From Vigna angularis (Eukaryota > Streptophyta > Magnoliopsida > Fabales > Fabaceae), in the NCBI RefSeq assembly GCF_016808095.1, contig NC_068974.1, positions 27,264,825-27,328,824 on the forward strand: a stretch of 64,000 nucleotides of DNA. The letters are read 5' to 3'. Under the pieces are notes generated by a model. The model saw nothing but the letters and a program-made list of their open reading frames with translations. It had not been told where the DNA came from and made no database searches. Each line of letters starts with the position of its first letter. Within the stretch, counting starts at the first letter, position 1. The position numbers and the translations under genes were made by a program. Below, piece by piece: positions 9,418 to 23,484 of this stretch.

Positions 9418-12400
9418 ATGGAAGAATCAGTGAAGAAAGGGACTGTGACTTCACTGGCATCCCTGTTCCCAGTGGAGGAGGCGCAGAAGGCGGCGAAGCG
9501 CGTCGAAGACGCCATTGCCGACAACCGCGGTGAGCTCGATAGGGTACGAGGTTTCATCGCCGACAACAACAACCTCGTCAACCTTGTCCACAAACTGCCT
9601 GAAGAACTCTCCCACGACATCATGGTAATCAATAAACAAATCCTTTTTCACGGGGAAATAATATGTAATCCGTGACAACTCAGGTGTTTTTTTTTTTTAT
9701 TATATAAATTTAGGAGGAAGGGTGAGTAAAAGCATAAAACTTTAGGTACTGTTTTTGGAGTTATCTTTAGAATTGATGTTTTATCTCCATAATTTGTTCA
9801 ATCTTTTAATGCATGTTTTTTATTCGACATTTTATCGAGAGATATAACTTTAATTCTGTTTGAAGAATATCTAATAATCCTGAAGTATTGTATTGAGTTT
9901 AGTACTTATCGTTAATTTCACCCTTTTCGCGTTCTTTCGTTAAACCGTTTCAAACTTATGGGGTTCTTAGGTTCCGTTTGGAAAAGCAGCGTTCTTCCCT
10001 GGTCGTTTGATTCATACCAACGAGTTCCTGGTACGTGTCTTCCCCCTTTCGATTCCTTGATTGAATGTGCGTTTTCTCAGTGGTGAAAGGTTTTGTTTTG
10101 TTTTGGTTGTTAGGTTCTTTTGGGAGAAGGGTATTATGCAGAGAGAACTTCGAAGCAAACAGTTGAGATTTTGCAGCGAAGAGGGAAGTCCATGGATTCG
10201 CAGGTTGATTCGCTTGAGGCTAATATCAAGGACCTTGAAGCAGAGGCTTCGTTTTTCAATGCCACAGCTTCTCAAGTAGCGGTGAGGGTTCACTTCTTTG
10301 TTTTGTTCTTCACTTTGATGATAAGTTGAATTTGACTTGTGTTTAGGCAATTTTGACGGTGACATCTGTATTCTGTTTTAGAAATAGTTTGTGGTTTGGT
10401 TGTTTTAGCCATTTAGACCATGTTAGGATAAATTTATGTTTAAGCACCTGAACTTGCAAGTGAAGGAAGTAACAATTTACAATGATAGTTTCTTTCTCCT
10501 ATAAGTGCTTATTTAAATGCTTCTATATTGAGTTCTTCCATGATAAGTGCTTAGTCAAGTTGTTTTCCCAAGCATATCATATATTATGGATATTAGAAGT
10601 TTAACATGTTAGCAATTTGGGTCACTTTTATATATATATATATGTAACAATTATAAATGTGTTAGGGCCATTATATTTTATTAGCCAACTTTATAAAGTG
10701 ATCTGATTAAGTAAATATGGATAAGGGTATATTTGTCATGAAAAGTATATTATGTAGAGACCAACAATAATTTTAATTTGTTGAAGAGACCAAATTATAA
10801 TTATTGAAACTAAAGAAAAGTAACCCGACAAAGATTACTTAAAGGGTCATGGTCTCCATCTGTGAGCACATCATATCATTCCTATTCCTTTTTTCTCTCT
10901 CCCCACGAGGAGAGAAAATACAGAGGGAACCTAAGGTGCTCTAGAGAAGGAAGATCAAAGACTAATTCAGGTTACTTATTAATTGTTCCCAATGTCTAAT
11001 CCTTTAGGTACGCTTCCGCTTTATTGTTCTAAGAGGTATTGGAAATTGCTCATTAATTGTTAATCTGTCAATCATAAATTCTAACATAACATTGTTTCAT
11101 TGAACCAATAATCCAAATTAGGGTGTTGTTAAACTCTATGGAAGAGAGAAACATTGAGCTGAAACCATGTGTTTATGAGACAGCACGAGCACTTTATTTA
11201 TATTGAGGAAAAGGAATCTATACAATGAATAGAGGAGATTTAATATCCTCTAATGACAAAGATATGATATGAGAATAAATAAAAATATATCTAATAATAC
11301 ATGTATAATCTAGATATTCCTGATTACACAGGATGTGCTTATTTTTATACTTGGAACAATATATAGGTGTTTTATTCCACCATCACACTATGCTACATTT
11401 TTTTATGATATTCTCTTTTTGTGTTTGTATGCTTTTGTTAGCAGTTGATATTAATATTTTGACGTGTGTATAAATAATTAATTGCTGTTGTGGTTTAATA
11501 TGACACAGGAGGGTCTCGTGGAGATAAGGGAAGATTATGTGGAGGAAGACTCTATTGAAGGGGAATCCGAATCAGGCATGTTCTAGCCTTACATATATAT
11601 TTTTTTCCAATATTTAAGGTTGATATAAGATGATAGTTAAAGTTCGTCATAAGTGGAAACTGGTAGAGAGAAGGCTTGAATATGTCTTTATAAATTGAAC
11701 TCTTTTGTCTAATATTTTATATTTATTAAGATTATACATATAACAGTACTTGCCATCCTCTGGCAAATCAAATTTCATTTCTGCTTTACTTTGACTTTTA
11801 CATTCTACTACGATTTGTTGGCAGTAGCATTTATGATTTATTATTTTGATGGGTATGCAGATATTTTGTTTGGATTTGCATGGAAGACTTGAAATTTTTT
11901 ATCATTTAGCTTAAACTCTGTATTTTTGTTTTCAATTTTATGATAAACAAATTGCAGAGCCACCTAGAGTTTGTTTTCCATTTCTCACACTTATGTCCAA
12001 GCTATTGGCTTTCAAATACTAATGTTTATTCAAATACTTTTTATATATGAAATCAGTTTTGTATATTCTCCTGTAATGTTGAGTACTACTCCTATGCTTT
12101 GTTTCATTGTTTCTTTCACTTTCTGAGTACTAGTCAAAAGATGTTTGGATTAAATCGATTTTTTTTTGTTTGCTTTACTCTTGTAGGAAGTAAATAAACC
12201 TAGACGTACGCAATAACTCTGATAAAAAGTTAATTTGAAGTAAAGAAAATCTCATCTCATAAGCTAAATGCTACAACTTTAAAATCATTATATCTCATTT
12301 TATTTCGCTACTAAAAAAACTTAGGATTTTAGTTACAAACAAAATCAATTGTTTTAGTTTTAATTTATTTTTTGCGACTTTGTTAAATTCAGCAATATCA

Positions 12401-15052
12401 AATACTAATGTTATATAATAATTAAAAAGACAAAAAGTACATCTCAAACCGATTCTGAATTGGTAACTGTATTAGGAAATTATAATAATAGGATATAATT
12501 TAGATAATAAGACCTTGGAGAAAATAAATTGATATAGTAATTTTATTAATATCCACTTATTCAAATACGATGTGACATAGTTTTGTAAATAAAATTATGC
12601 ACTTGCATATATAATTTTGTTTTGAATTGGATTGAATTAGTTTTCAAAATTATATCTGAAGTCTGATACAGTCTGCATAATCACAGTTTTTCCTGCTCTT
12701 TTTTCTGAGCTTAACAGTTCCTGATGTTTACGTGTGTTTTAGATCATGCCTATTCTGTTCAAACTTTATTTCGTATTGGTTTAGAAATATGAACCAACCA
12801 ATGAGCATACTTGTAAATATGATGGCAATTTTGAAATAATTATTTATGGAAATGTTAATATTCTTTGCCAGGTAAACTGCAGCAAGATGCTCCTCATTTG
12901 GGAAATGCTACACCTAATGATGGGGAATATGAACGTATGCTGGCAATAATGGATGAACTTGAGAAAGAAGAGCTTGCTGCAGAAAGTGGCAATCAGAGTG
13001 ATGAAAATGATGAAAGTACTGGTGATGATGATGAGATGTCTTATCAAGGACATATTGATAACAATCTCCAAAATTCAAAAGTAATATTTTTATTACTTTG
13101 TTGAATTTTGTCTTAGAAATCTTGTCAACAGTGGACTTTGATGTCTCAACTCATTTTCTATGACTGTTCAAACAGGATTTTCGTCAAAGTGCACCACTGG
13201 GTCAGACTAATGATAAAATTAAAAGAGCTGAGCTTCCAGAAAAGCAACATCGTAAAGAAGATATAACCGATCAGTTAAATGTAAGATACCATCTTTATTG
13301 TAGTTCAGCATTAAAGTTTATTATGCTATGTAAACTCATCAGCTGAAGGATCATGCTTTTGCATTCTAATTTTAAAAATGCAGTTTGCTAGCCTGGGAGT
13401 GCAATCTACGGTCAGAGGTTAGTCCTTAATACCTTGCATCTCATTTCCTTTGTGTCAGCTGTTTGGCATCCATTTTGAAATTAATCTTTCCATTGTTTCT
13501 GAACTATCAGAGAGGGAAAAACTTGTAGAATCCATTTATCCTATTGAAAAGATTCCTTTTGGTTCTAAAGAAAAACCAGCTCAATCAACTATCACATCAA
13601 AAACTGAGGTATGATGCTCTTGTGATGAAATGTTTTATACTGCTTTGGAACCAAATGGAAATACTGCCTTTCTTTGCTCTGAGATAACAGACTATTGTCT
13701 ATTTTTTAGTGCGAAGCAACATGCAGATTTATTATTTTCCAGCTTGCCTTTAACTGTATTTGTTGGGTATAATCCAAATGTGAGTTAAACACAATATAAG
13801 AGATGACAAAGTTAAACATCATATAAGAGAAAAGATCCATAAATCTAATGTCTCAAGGTTTTGAGTTAAAAGTTGTGTCAATCCCTTATGTAGATTAAAC
13901 TCAAATCATATATATATAATCTCTCCCTAATAAACCTTTCCTTGATAAATCCATCACTATTGAGGTTTTATTGTTCTCTTTTCTCTTAGTTAATACATAC
14001 CAGAGTACCTCTTGGTATCCCTAAATTCCCATCTTCCTTATGAGCCAGCTCCACATGGTTATCCACAGCATCACATTTTCAAGTGTCAAATATATTTTAG
14101 CTATTTTCTACTTGATATAAAGGATTGACATAAAAACTAACCACCCATTACCCCACTAAATTAGGCATTTATGTTTTCCATTATTTCTTTTATTTGGTTT
14201 TTATATTAACCGATAGATTTAATAATAAACACAATAAATGGTTAAGATTTATTAAATATGATTCTCCTGATTATTGTGAACAGTAGACGATCCAGATCCA
14301 TTACAAATCTGCAATTATTCTGCTGTGAAAACTTTTGTTTTAACCATAGTCTAAATTATATAACAGCTCTGAAAGAGTCAAGGCTGTTATCTAATTGTAG
14401 GGTACTTAGGTTTCATTTTAAAAGCTTTAATGAGAAAGCTATGGTTCAGAAAATGAAGACTGAAATTTTTATATTTTAAATTTAGTCAACGTATGTGTGA
14501 CTTAGAATAAGGTTGTATTTAGTGCTTTGAACAGTATTCTTAAACAGCTATTTAAAAATATTACGAAAAACTGGATGGAAAATTATGCAGATGCTTTACC
14601 TTACAGCATTTCAGAAGAAGTGAGCCTTAACATGCATACAATTATTCCCTTTACAGGATCCACACCAAACTTCACAAAGATCATTTGACAGTCGCAAGGT
14701 ATGTTTACACATTGTAGTTTTTGAACTCATTAGTCTTAATTCCACGTGACAAGCACAGCCAATAATTTTTTCGAATAAATATTTTCTGCAGGCTTTTCCT
14801 GGCTCTATTATAGAGCATGCTGAGAATATAGAAAGATCTTCAAGAGAACAAAGTTCTGCTTCATCACAGGTAGATGTAATATTCTGATTATATATATGTT
14901 GCACTATTGCCTATAGATGTTATACATGATGTTTTGCAGTTTCATCATTAGCTTAAATCTATCTATGCTAATCAAGAATTTGATCGACAACACAGGGTTC
15001 TGGTTCTCAATCTTCAAAACCAGTTTCCAGATTCAAAATGCAAAGAAGATAA
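9418..15052 (+). CDS. URI: URI-type unconventional prefoldin (RPB5 interactor), 11 exons
   Basis: Exons placed by splice sites and frame: 9418-9624, 9971-10030, 10114-10281, 11509-11575, 12872-13080, 13176-13280, 13384-13417, 13511-13608, 14657-14698, 14792-14869, 14996-15052 (stop TAA). Phases join exactly to about 374 aa. Residues about 10-145 form a prefoldin-alpha-like domain: a helix with VEDAIADNRGELDRV, the beta segment VPFGKAAFFPGRLIHTNEF and VLLGEGYYAERTS, then a second coiled-coil helix ending FFNATASQ. The middle is acidic (DENDEST, GDDDEM), and the C-terminus ends with a basic SRFKMQRR tail, as in URI proteins. In the family, URI joins a prefoldin-like co-chaperone linked to assembly of RNA polymerases through RPB5. 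Intron 4 uses a GC donor. The gene is convergent with the SWI2 gene. No damage is seen; role is inferred from the family. Confidence 0.9.
11576..12871 (+). other. GC-AG intron (intron 4 of URI)
   Basis: Exon 4 ends GAATCAG and is followed by GCATGT, and the acceptor is TTGCCAG at 12865-12871. Only this junction keeps the frame (one leftover G plus GT gives Gly). The nearest GT donor (11580) would create a stop. AG/GCATGT agrees with the GC-AG class of U2 introns, which need strong pairing elsewhere in the donor. Confidence 0.8.
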
Positions 15053-16945
15053 CTAGAAAGAGAAGGTTGGAATTTTTGTATTTGGCGATCTAATGGTGTA
15101 GCATCCACGATTGTAGGATGTGCTGCTTGAGGTCAAAAGTAGAAAGAGTAAAATGGGGATAAAATGATTTGACTTTTGAGTAATGAAAAATATAGGACCT
15201 GTTTGATTCTCTTCTCACTTTTTTTTTCCTTTTAAAATTTGTTTTCTAAAACATGTTCACAATAATATTTTCATCTGAAATCTATTTAAGTTTCAAAATG
15301 GTTTCCAAGTGTTTTAAAGACCAAAATATAGAAACTGTTACTGAGATGTTATTTCATCTTCTTTCTTCTGTTTTTTGTTCAATTCCTCAAGGGACAGTAT
15401 TTTTTTTAGAAAGAAATGTTTCTGAAGGAACAGATTCTCCAAAATGTTCCTTAGGGGTTAAACACAGTTTATGAAGCAGATTTTTTTTTTTGAAACAAGT
15501 AAAAATATGCTTTAATGTTCTTCTTGGCAAAGGAAAAAAGTGGAAGAAATATGGAATTTGACATTTTTATTATACAAAGATCATGGTTCAAATAGACTTT
15601 TATAACTGATTTATCTCTCTTATGTTCACTTATGTCTGAAATTATGGATTAGATTTAATGTATTTGTTATTGCAATTATTATCATTGAAATGTTCTGAAG
15701 CCTCTGTTCTATACATTTGGTACATTATTCCTTAGAAACCCTTTGCATTTAAGAGGCCAGTAAGAATAAAAAATGTTCTTAATCCAGCTTTAATCAACAA
15801 TGAAAACCTTTCATTTTCCTACTTTGTTAGTATATATTAATATCGTTGTGTTTTCTTCAGCTTTTTTTTTTTAAAAAAAAATCTAGAGTTGCAAACATTC
15901 AAGTTTATTTTACTTTTTCATTAATCTTACTATTTAGCCAACCTAGTTTACTTTTCTTAATGAAATTCATGTAGTTATTTTCTGAATACTAATTTTGCGT
16001 AACTTAGTTTTAGCGCATTCAAATACCATTTAAAAATTCTGGTAGGTAACTAATAAGAAAATTTCAAATGAAGGGTAATGATGTTGGCGAATAAGCGATG
16101 CAGTGCATTATAGATTACAAAATTAAGAATTGCGATTGTTGTCTTTTCTCATGTCTCCCTTTTTTCTTCTTCTCTTTTCTTTTCATCTTTATTTTTCTTC
16201 TCTTTATCTATATTAACGTAAAATGTACTAATATTTATATTTGTTTGAATTACCAAAAATTACTAAATCCCTTTAAATTAGCAAATACCCTTTTATAAAA
16301 TATTACAATATACTTTATTGTTTAAATATATATATATATATATATATAATTTTTGTGCGTAGAATAGAAATTAAAAGATCTTACTTACCATTTAAAATTT
16401 AAAAAGAAAATAAATTAGTTTATGAAAACAAGAAAATAACATTTAAATCTAAATAGTTAAAAATTCAAATGCTTTAAATTATCTAAAATTTTAAATTTGT
16501 TTACCAAACACAGCATAAAAGAGTAAAGGAAAATTCAAGAAGTTATTGAATTTTCTTTTCCGTAGAAAAAAAAAAAAGATTACATCTTGTGCCAAAGTTA
16601 GAGTTGATTTTAAAGTTAACGGAGGTTTCGTTTTTTGCTCGTACATACGAAGAAGACTTTATTCATTCATTTCAGAAGAAAATGTGTTCACTAGTGTATA
16701 TGAAACAAATAATACAAAAATGTCAAATTACAACTATGAACACGATAATGAGAGGGAGAAGATCACGATAAAGATTCATTAAATGTAAGTCTAGAAATCA
16801 CCTACACAAGCTACATTTAACATATTCAAGTAGTAAAAAGAAAATATATGACTATACATCCCCATCTACAAATATTTACACAATAATTGTTTTGGTACTG
16901 TGAGTGATACATGGAAGACCTTTTGCCATCCATAAGAACAATCCT
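15053..16945. other. Convergent intergenic region (3' ends of URI and SWI2 genes)
   Basis: AT-rich DNA holding both 3' UTRs; a TA repeat sits at about 16327-16348. Short frames at 15253, 16098 and 16546 are AT-driven and show no domain. No transposon boundary found. Confidence 0.6.
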
Positions 16946-19900
16946 TCAACCATTAGGCATCTTCTTTTTCTTCTTGTAGTCAAGAAGGACTTTTTCTCTC
17001 TCAAGTGGAGTCGCTGATAATAACCATTTGCTAAAAGCAAGCTCTTCCATGCCCATAGACCGAGCAAGGAGCTTATATTGGGTTCTCTTCCTATCATCAA
17101 TCAAAGGAACTTTCCTTTTTTCTGGTCTTTTTCTTTGATGGTCCAAAGAGGTGCTTGGCTTGACTAAGCTATCATTTGATGGGTTGGCATTTATTTTCCC
17201 TTGAATCCCAGGTCCAAAGTTGACAATGTCTTCATTGCGATGAGTATATACTATGCCTAGAAACCAAAAAATTAAGGTGTTTGAAATAGTTACACATTAG
17301 TTATTCTACTAATCAATTATATGTATAATAGGTTATTGTTACAGTATTATAATTACAATATGTTTTGATTGAGTAAAAGTTACTGAAAATGGTTTTAAGA
17401 TAATTGAAAGGATTAGAGACAAAACAACAGATCAAGGAGGACAATACTACTTTGTATCATGTTGGAATATAATGAATTTTGTGTCGTATAGACACGAGTA
17501 CTTTTATAATGAAGAGATACGATAATAAAGAACAAAATCAATATCTAATAATAAACAGTATTAGATAAATATTTCCTTATCAAATCATATCTTCCTATTA
17601 AATGTAACCAAATCACATAACATAATCAAATCATATCCTTAACACAATCAATGTCTAACAAAGATAATTAAGTTTTGCTTAGATACAACAAAAAAAGAAT
17701 ACTGAGGTTGTAAACAAAAAAAAAAAAAACTGATTGAAAAAACGTATAAACATTTTAAAAATTAATCATTACCAAACATGCTATATGGAAAACCCACTAC
17801 GTCATTTCCCAAATTAATAAAGAACGATGAGTACGGAAGCTATATGGAAAACTCACTCTCATTTCAACTGGCCACCATAAAGCAAGGATTCAACCGGCTG
17901 AGAATGTTGAATCCAATTTTGACAAGACAGTGAGAGAAATTATAAAGTTTCATAAAATGCCAATGAAACAGTTTGTTTTACTTATATGTTTATGTATCTG
18001 TAATGATCACCCAACAAAAATGACTGCCAGTAAATGTCATTTCACCAATATCTTTTTCTCGTTGCAAAATATCTTTATTATAGAAGAAAAGGAATTTCGC
18101 AGTGGATGAGATTCAAGATATATGAAACATACCAAGGCCTTCAAGATCTGGTTTGCTTGTTGCGGCCCCAGCAGACTTATGACATAATCTGGTTTCTGAC
18201 TCTGATACCGATGAACCTCTTTGTTCTGACAGATTTACTTCTTCCAGTTGTTCCGATTCATATCCATGTTCTTTATGCAATTCAATGATCTCACTGGTAA
18301 ACAGCTTATCTGACAAATCTCGGAATAAATTGGAAATACCAAATAGCTCTCCTTGAAATTCTTTGCAGTCCTGCAAGGAAATAAGTATTAATTAGTAAGA
18401 ATTATTCAAAAATAATATTACGAAACAAATGAAAATAGTAATACCAAAATTATATAATTTGGTACCTGGACACCTTCAAAATATCGTTTTTCCATCTTTC
18501 CAGAGACAGCAATGTTCGAGAGCTGCTGCTTATACACCTGACGTGAATAAACAAGTTCTTCAAGTGAACCAGCTGCAAGAAGACGGAACACCACGACATG
18601 CCGCTTCTGTCCAAATCGAAAGGACCTGTCCTGAGCCTGTAAGTCTTGAGCAGGGTTCCAGTTAGGGTCAAATATTACAACACGGTTTGCACTGACAAGG
18701 TTCAATCCAAGCCCACCAGCACGAGTTGATATCAGGAATACCTAGAATATAAACGAGCGCCCAATCACAAAAGTGAATTAGGAAAATGCTTAATAAACTA
18801 TTAGGTTCGAGATATACTTGTTTGCTTGGACTTGAGTTGAAATCATCAACCAGGGATTGGCGTAAATTAGTCGGAGTGGACCCATCAAGTCTTGAGAAAC
18901 AGTAGCCTTTTCGAATAAGAAATTTCTCCAGTATGTCCAGCATCCTGGACAAAGTAGCTCAAAGTTAAACAGCAGAAAAAAATATTTGTTTCAGAAGAAA
19001 ACAAGGCATACAGAGAGAAGTTACCCAATGCCAGCAAAATTCAGTGCTTTGGTCATCCAAAGCCTGAAAGCCACCACTAGGGCATAAAGGCAATAAATAA
19101 GAGGAAGTTCTCTACAACACAACTACCACAATACCTAGATTTATGCATTTAAGGTTTGAAAGCAGAACCTAAAAAGGCATAAATTTGAGTAAAACAACCT
19201 GAATTCGAATCACCACTGTACAAAATTCGTCCTAACTAAACAGGCAACCAGAAAATTATCAAACATGATCTGAAGGGTATATTTCTCGTTCACCTTACAG
19301 AATAGCTAAACAAAAGAACTTTGTCACCCTGTGAAAACCATGAGAACAATAGCTTCTCAAGTGCTCGCATTTTGCCACAATGTTTCACATCACTTAGACC
19401 CATGAAACTTTCATTTTGTGTTTTCCCACCCACTAAATCGATATCAGGGCCAAAGACAGCAGCAGCAAACTCTGCATCTTTACTTTGTTTCTCAGGGTCA
19501 TCTTTGGGGTTTGGTTTGATGAGCTCAAGGTGATTGCTTATCTAGCAAAAAGATACATACACAAGTAAGATCAAAATAATGTAATGATGCATACTGATCA
19601 TAATCAAAAACAGGTTTTTTCATGGAAGAAACATTTAAATACAGTGTGAATTCTAAGGCCTTGTACAATTGTGCCTTAATCTCACAACAAAAGTATTTAT
19701 GAAATTGACTATTAAAATCATAAATCCTTGGTTCATTGACAAGTTCTTTCTCCTATAAAATCCTGAAACTCTCAGATAAATTAATTTCTCCACAGAACAT
19801 GTAGATCTCGTTCAATATAAGAATGTCAAAAATAGAGAATCCTGATAAAACAGCTCTAGAATGGTCATCAACTACCTACCTATATGCAAAAGGTAAAAGA

Positions 19901-22900
19901 AGGAAACTATTTTTTGTAATAATGCAATGTAACACAGTCCATGTAAACCTAGCAGTATGGAGGTTTAAATAATGAGCAACATCCACCACCGTGTAATGCT
20001 TTAGGTTCACTTTCAAGATCTAAATTTATTGTAAACCATATCCTTCTAAAATTAAATATTCATTTCATATCTTAGTCATCATCAGATCATCTACTTTTAT
20101 CTTTATAGATAACAAACACATTCTCTTACAAATAGAGTTCAATCATAATAAATGTTTGCCTACAATTACAAAGCAGACTCTCCTACAAATTGCAACAGAT
20201 GTCCAGAGCTATGAACAATGTTCTTATTAATATATTTTGCAAGGACAGTATAATAAAAACTAGAGAGAAATTTCATAGATCTGAATTCACCTGTTGGAGC
20301 TTGACAAGGCACGGAAGGACAAGGCAAAAGGGGCATGAATCACAACCATCTGGGTTATCTCTATGCAAGTAAGGCCAAATAACTCCATCTGGTACTATCC
20401 TCTTGCAACATTCAACTTGAGTGAGAGGGCTACCACAACTACATGGCAAGTTCTTATTTATAAGGCATTGAATGTCAGGAAGCTGTAACATTCTCCTGTA
20501 AATACGTTTTTGCACATCACTCATTGCACAAAATACAATGTTATCTTCCTTACCCATCATAAGATGCCCAATGGTCTCTTCCTTTGTCCTTCTCAACATA
20601 TATTTATGAAGAACTTCCACGAGGTGTTGTTTTCTCTTATTAGCAATTTGGACAAACCTATCAGGAGCAGTTGACCTCTGGCCATGCTTTAGGGGTTCAT
20701 CATAGAAGTCACGAAAGTGTTCCCGTGTTCCAAGGGATCCAGGTGAAACCCAGTTGAAGAGATTGAACAGTTCCATTATCTTATTTTGCATTATAGTCCC
20801 AGTGAGACCATACCGTCTAAGGGTTTTAATTTGTAAACATGCTTTATAGAGTTTTGATTTCTCATTCTTAAGTCGATGAGCCTCATCGACAATCATGACA
20901 TTCCATTTGACATCTGACAACAAACTTCCATGAATCCTGTATGTGTCAAAACTGGTAATAAGTATCTCTACTCCATTTGCTTCCAATTTATCAAATATCA
21001 AATCCCGGTTTGCACCATGATAAATGGAAACACTGAAGTTAGACCACTTAGAGAATTCACTCTCCCAGTTGTGGATAACAGATGTTGGGCATATTATTAA
21101 TGCAGGTTCTCTTTTCTCTAGCTGGTTTTCATTTAGGGTAGAATTTTCTTTACCAAAGACAGCAGCAAGGAATGCTATTGCTTGAATTGTCTTCCCAAGA
21201 CCCCTGTTTCAAATTTCAATATCTCAAAAATGAACTTCAACATAGTAATTATTTATAGCTAAAATTGTGATGAAATGAAATAAATTCACAAAAACAAAAA
21301 TATAATAAAATATCAACAGAAGATGCAGTTTGCAGTTTTCTCAATAGAAATATGAACATGAAGTTTTAAACGGCTGAAAATGCCTAAGAAATAAAATAGA
21401 AAATTTTCTCACTATTAAAATGCCATCAAAATTTTAAAAGAAGCAGTTGATCCAAAATGGAACATTTCACTTAAAATAAAAAACCAAGGGGGTTAAGAGA
21501 CAAAAATAAAACTTTAAGGGTTTAACGACAAAGCACTGCGTGCCAAGGGGGTAAAAAGATTTTGCGCTAATAGTATGTACCATGGTTTGTAGGACAGGGT
21601 TCTGTTCCATTAGGGTATTTGGGGGAGGAGAGGAGGGGTCTCTGTACACTAGAATTTTCAAAATTGGATAAAAATAAAGGTCATGTGCTTCAGATTGAGT
21701 ATTACAGAACATACTGATTTGTTGAAGATACATACAACTTCATATAACCGAAATATACACATGTATACGTGAGTTCCCAAAAAAAAAAACATCTAGAAGG
21801 CATAAAGACACCACAGGCCAAGAGGGACCAGAGAGCAAAAGGAAGAGGATATAATTTGCAACTCACATGTCATCTCCAAGTATGCCTCCATGATTGTTCT
21901 TGTACAAACCATACAAAAACCTCACACCCTCTCTTTGATGCTCAAGCAGTCTACAGTTTATAGATGCAGGAACCTGAAACAGCAAATAACAGCTCACAAC
22001 AACATTCAGTCTTGTTTCAAATTTCAGCACTTACACCATCTATAAAAGTTCCAAATCATTCCATATAGAACCTAAACTTATGTTAATAGAGCATTGTGAA
22101 CCACACAATAATTTCCATAAAAACTACATCATTCAATAAATTCACAACCATTGTGCAATCTATTAATGAATATATCATTTAATTTTTCATTTTCAAATGA
22201 TATCTATTTTTCCTGTACATAATACAATTAATACCAACAGTCATTGGTCCAAGTGTTACTATATTGAGCCATCAACTTAAGCATGGTCCCTAATCAAAAG
22301 AGAAGGCTTTACCAAAGATGACGAGTCAGGTTCTCCAACGTAAGTCAGTGGATACTTCCTATCAATATCAAGTTATCTTAAGAAAACACAATCATTATGA
22401 TGACCATAACTAGAGGAAAAAAATACAGGCATTCACATTCACACAATCATAAATCGACAGCACTGAATGAAGATCAGACCGTTGATATGAGTAGTCAGAT
22501 CTCATCCAAAGGTTAATTCTGAACTCACTGAATCTAACTAGTGAGAAAGAGAAATTAACGACCTGAACCACCGGAAATTCTCCATGCGAAGACAGGAGGA
22601 GAGGCTCAAAGGGTCCAGTGTGATCAAATTGAAACTGTGGCAATTTAACTGAAGTGAATTTGGGTCTCTCTATCTCAGGTTCTTCTTCTTCTTCTTCTAG
22701 TAGTTCCTCTTTTTTTTCTTCTTGTTGTAGGGTTTTGGAGTGTAATGGGGATAGTGAGTCGTTAAGGCGGCGAAGCTGGTCCGAAAGAGACGATTTTGGA
22801 GGTTTTCTGTGGATTGGGAAGAGGGAATCGTAGTCACGAAGAATTGGATTGCGCTGTGTTTGGGTAATTGCAGAAGAGGAAGAGGGTTTTTGGGTTGAAC

Positions 22901-23000
22901 AAGGTTGCAGAGTCTCCTTCAGAGCCTGCAGTGACATTGATTCGATGTTTTGTTCCTGATTCTGTTGCTGTGTCTGCGCACAATTTTGAATTTTGATCAC
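16946..23000 (-). CDS. SWI2: SWI2/SNF2 DNA-dependent ATPase, SWITCH2/CHR9 type (ERCC6L2-like), 8 exons
   Basis: Exons on the minus strand: 22563-23000, 21867-21973, 20291-21203, 19294-19541, 18818-18944, 18466-18741, 18133-18370, 16946-17256. They sum to 2658 nt (885 aa) without a stop. A second Met at 22937 gives 864 aa and matches the family N-terminus (MSL) better. Seen in order: acidic N-terminus; [13 protein letters not shown] (Q-like region); DDMGLGKT (Walker A); [14 protein letters not shown] (motif II); LTGTIMQNK (motif III); a Cys-rich insert (CSCGSPL, CCKRIV, CDSCPFC); [49 protein letters not shown] (motif VI); a basic tail. All helicase motifs are intact. The family remodels or translocates on DNA and is tied to repair; nuclear location is inferred from the family. 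The large introns contain no clear element. Confidence 0.93.
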
Positions 23001-23090
23001 AAAATCTTTCTTTTTCAGAAATGCAATTGTTAACCGCCAAAGTCATTTTTCATCCCAATTTCGATTTTCTGGCAGGGGTGATAAGAGAAT

Positions 23091-23104
23091 GCCGTATATA
23101 GAAA
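23091..23104 (-). promoter_or_regulatory. Putative TATA box of the SWI2 gene
   Basis: On the minus strand TCTATATACGGC lies about 95 bp upstream of the 23000 Met and about 160 bp upstream of the 22937 Met. It is the only TATA-like word in a locally less AT-rich patch. Positional evidence only. Confidence 0.35.
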
Positions 23105-23105
23105 T

Positions 23106-23484
23106 TATGGGATAAAAACGTAAAATAACTAGAGATATAGAAAAATAAATAAGTAAAAAATAAATTAATAATATCAAATGATTAAAAAGTTATTATTTTT
23201 AATATTTATCAATGAAATAAAAGTAAGTTAGAAAATAATTTTTGTGTTTTCCTTTCTTATAATAGAATATGGATAATGAAATGAAAAAAAAAATCATATA
23301 AATGATTATATTGTCTCACTTAAAAAAAAGTTAGAATAATTATTTTAGAAATTAATTCTATTTCTTAAAAAAGAAAAATACCACAAAAAGTGAGTGAAAA
23401 ATGGTACCAAAAAATAGACTTGCTAGTTCGGATGGATCAGATTTAGGCCCAACACACCCGCCTAACCTAATTTATATTGTTCAA
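23106..23484. other. AT-rich upstream region of the SWI2 gene
   Basis: A/T-rich sequence between the SWI2 promoter and the truncated edge of the old gypsy element; nothing else seen. Confidence 0.5.

Noticed and set aside
16098..16298. Small membrane-protein gene between URI and SWI2
   Set aside because: Phe/Ile/Leu-rich translation is what AT-rich intergenic DNA gives; no start context, homologue or splice support.
22834..23046. Alternative start frame upstream of SWI2 exon 1
   Set aside because: Different frame from the conserved exon; the SWI2 reading starts at 23000 or 22937.
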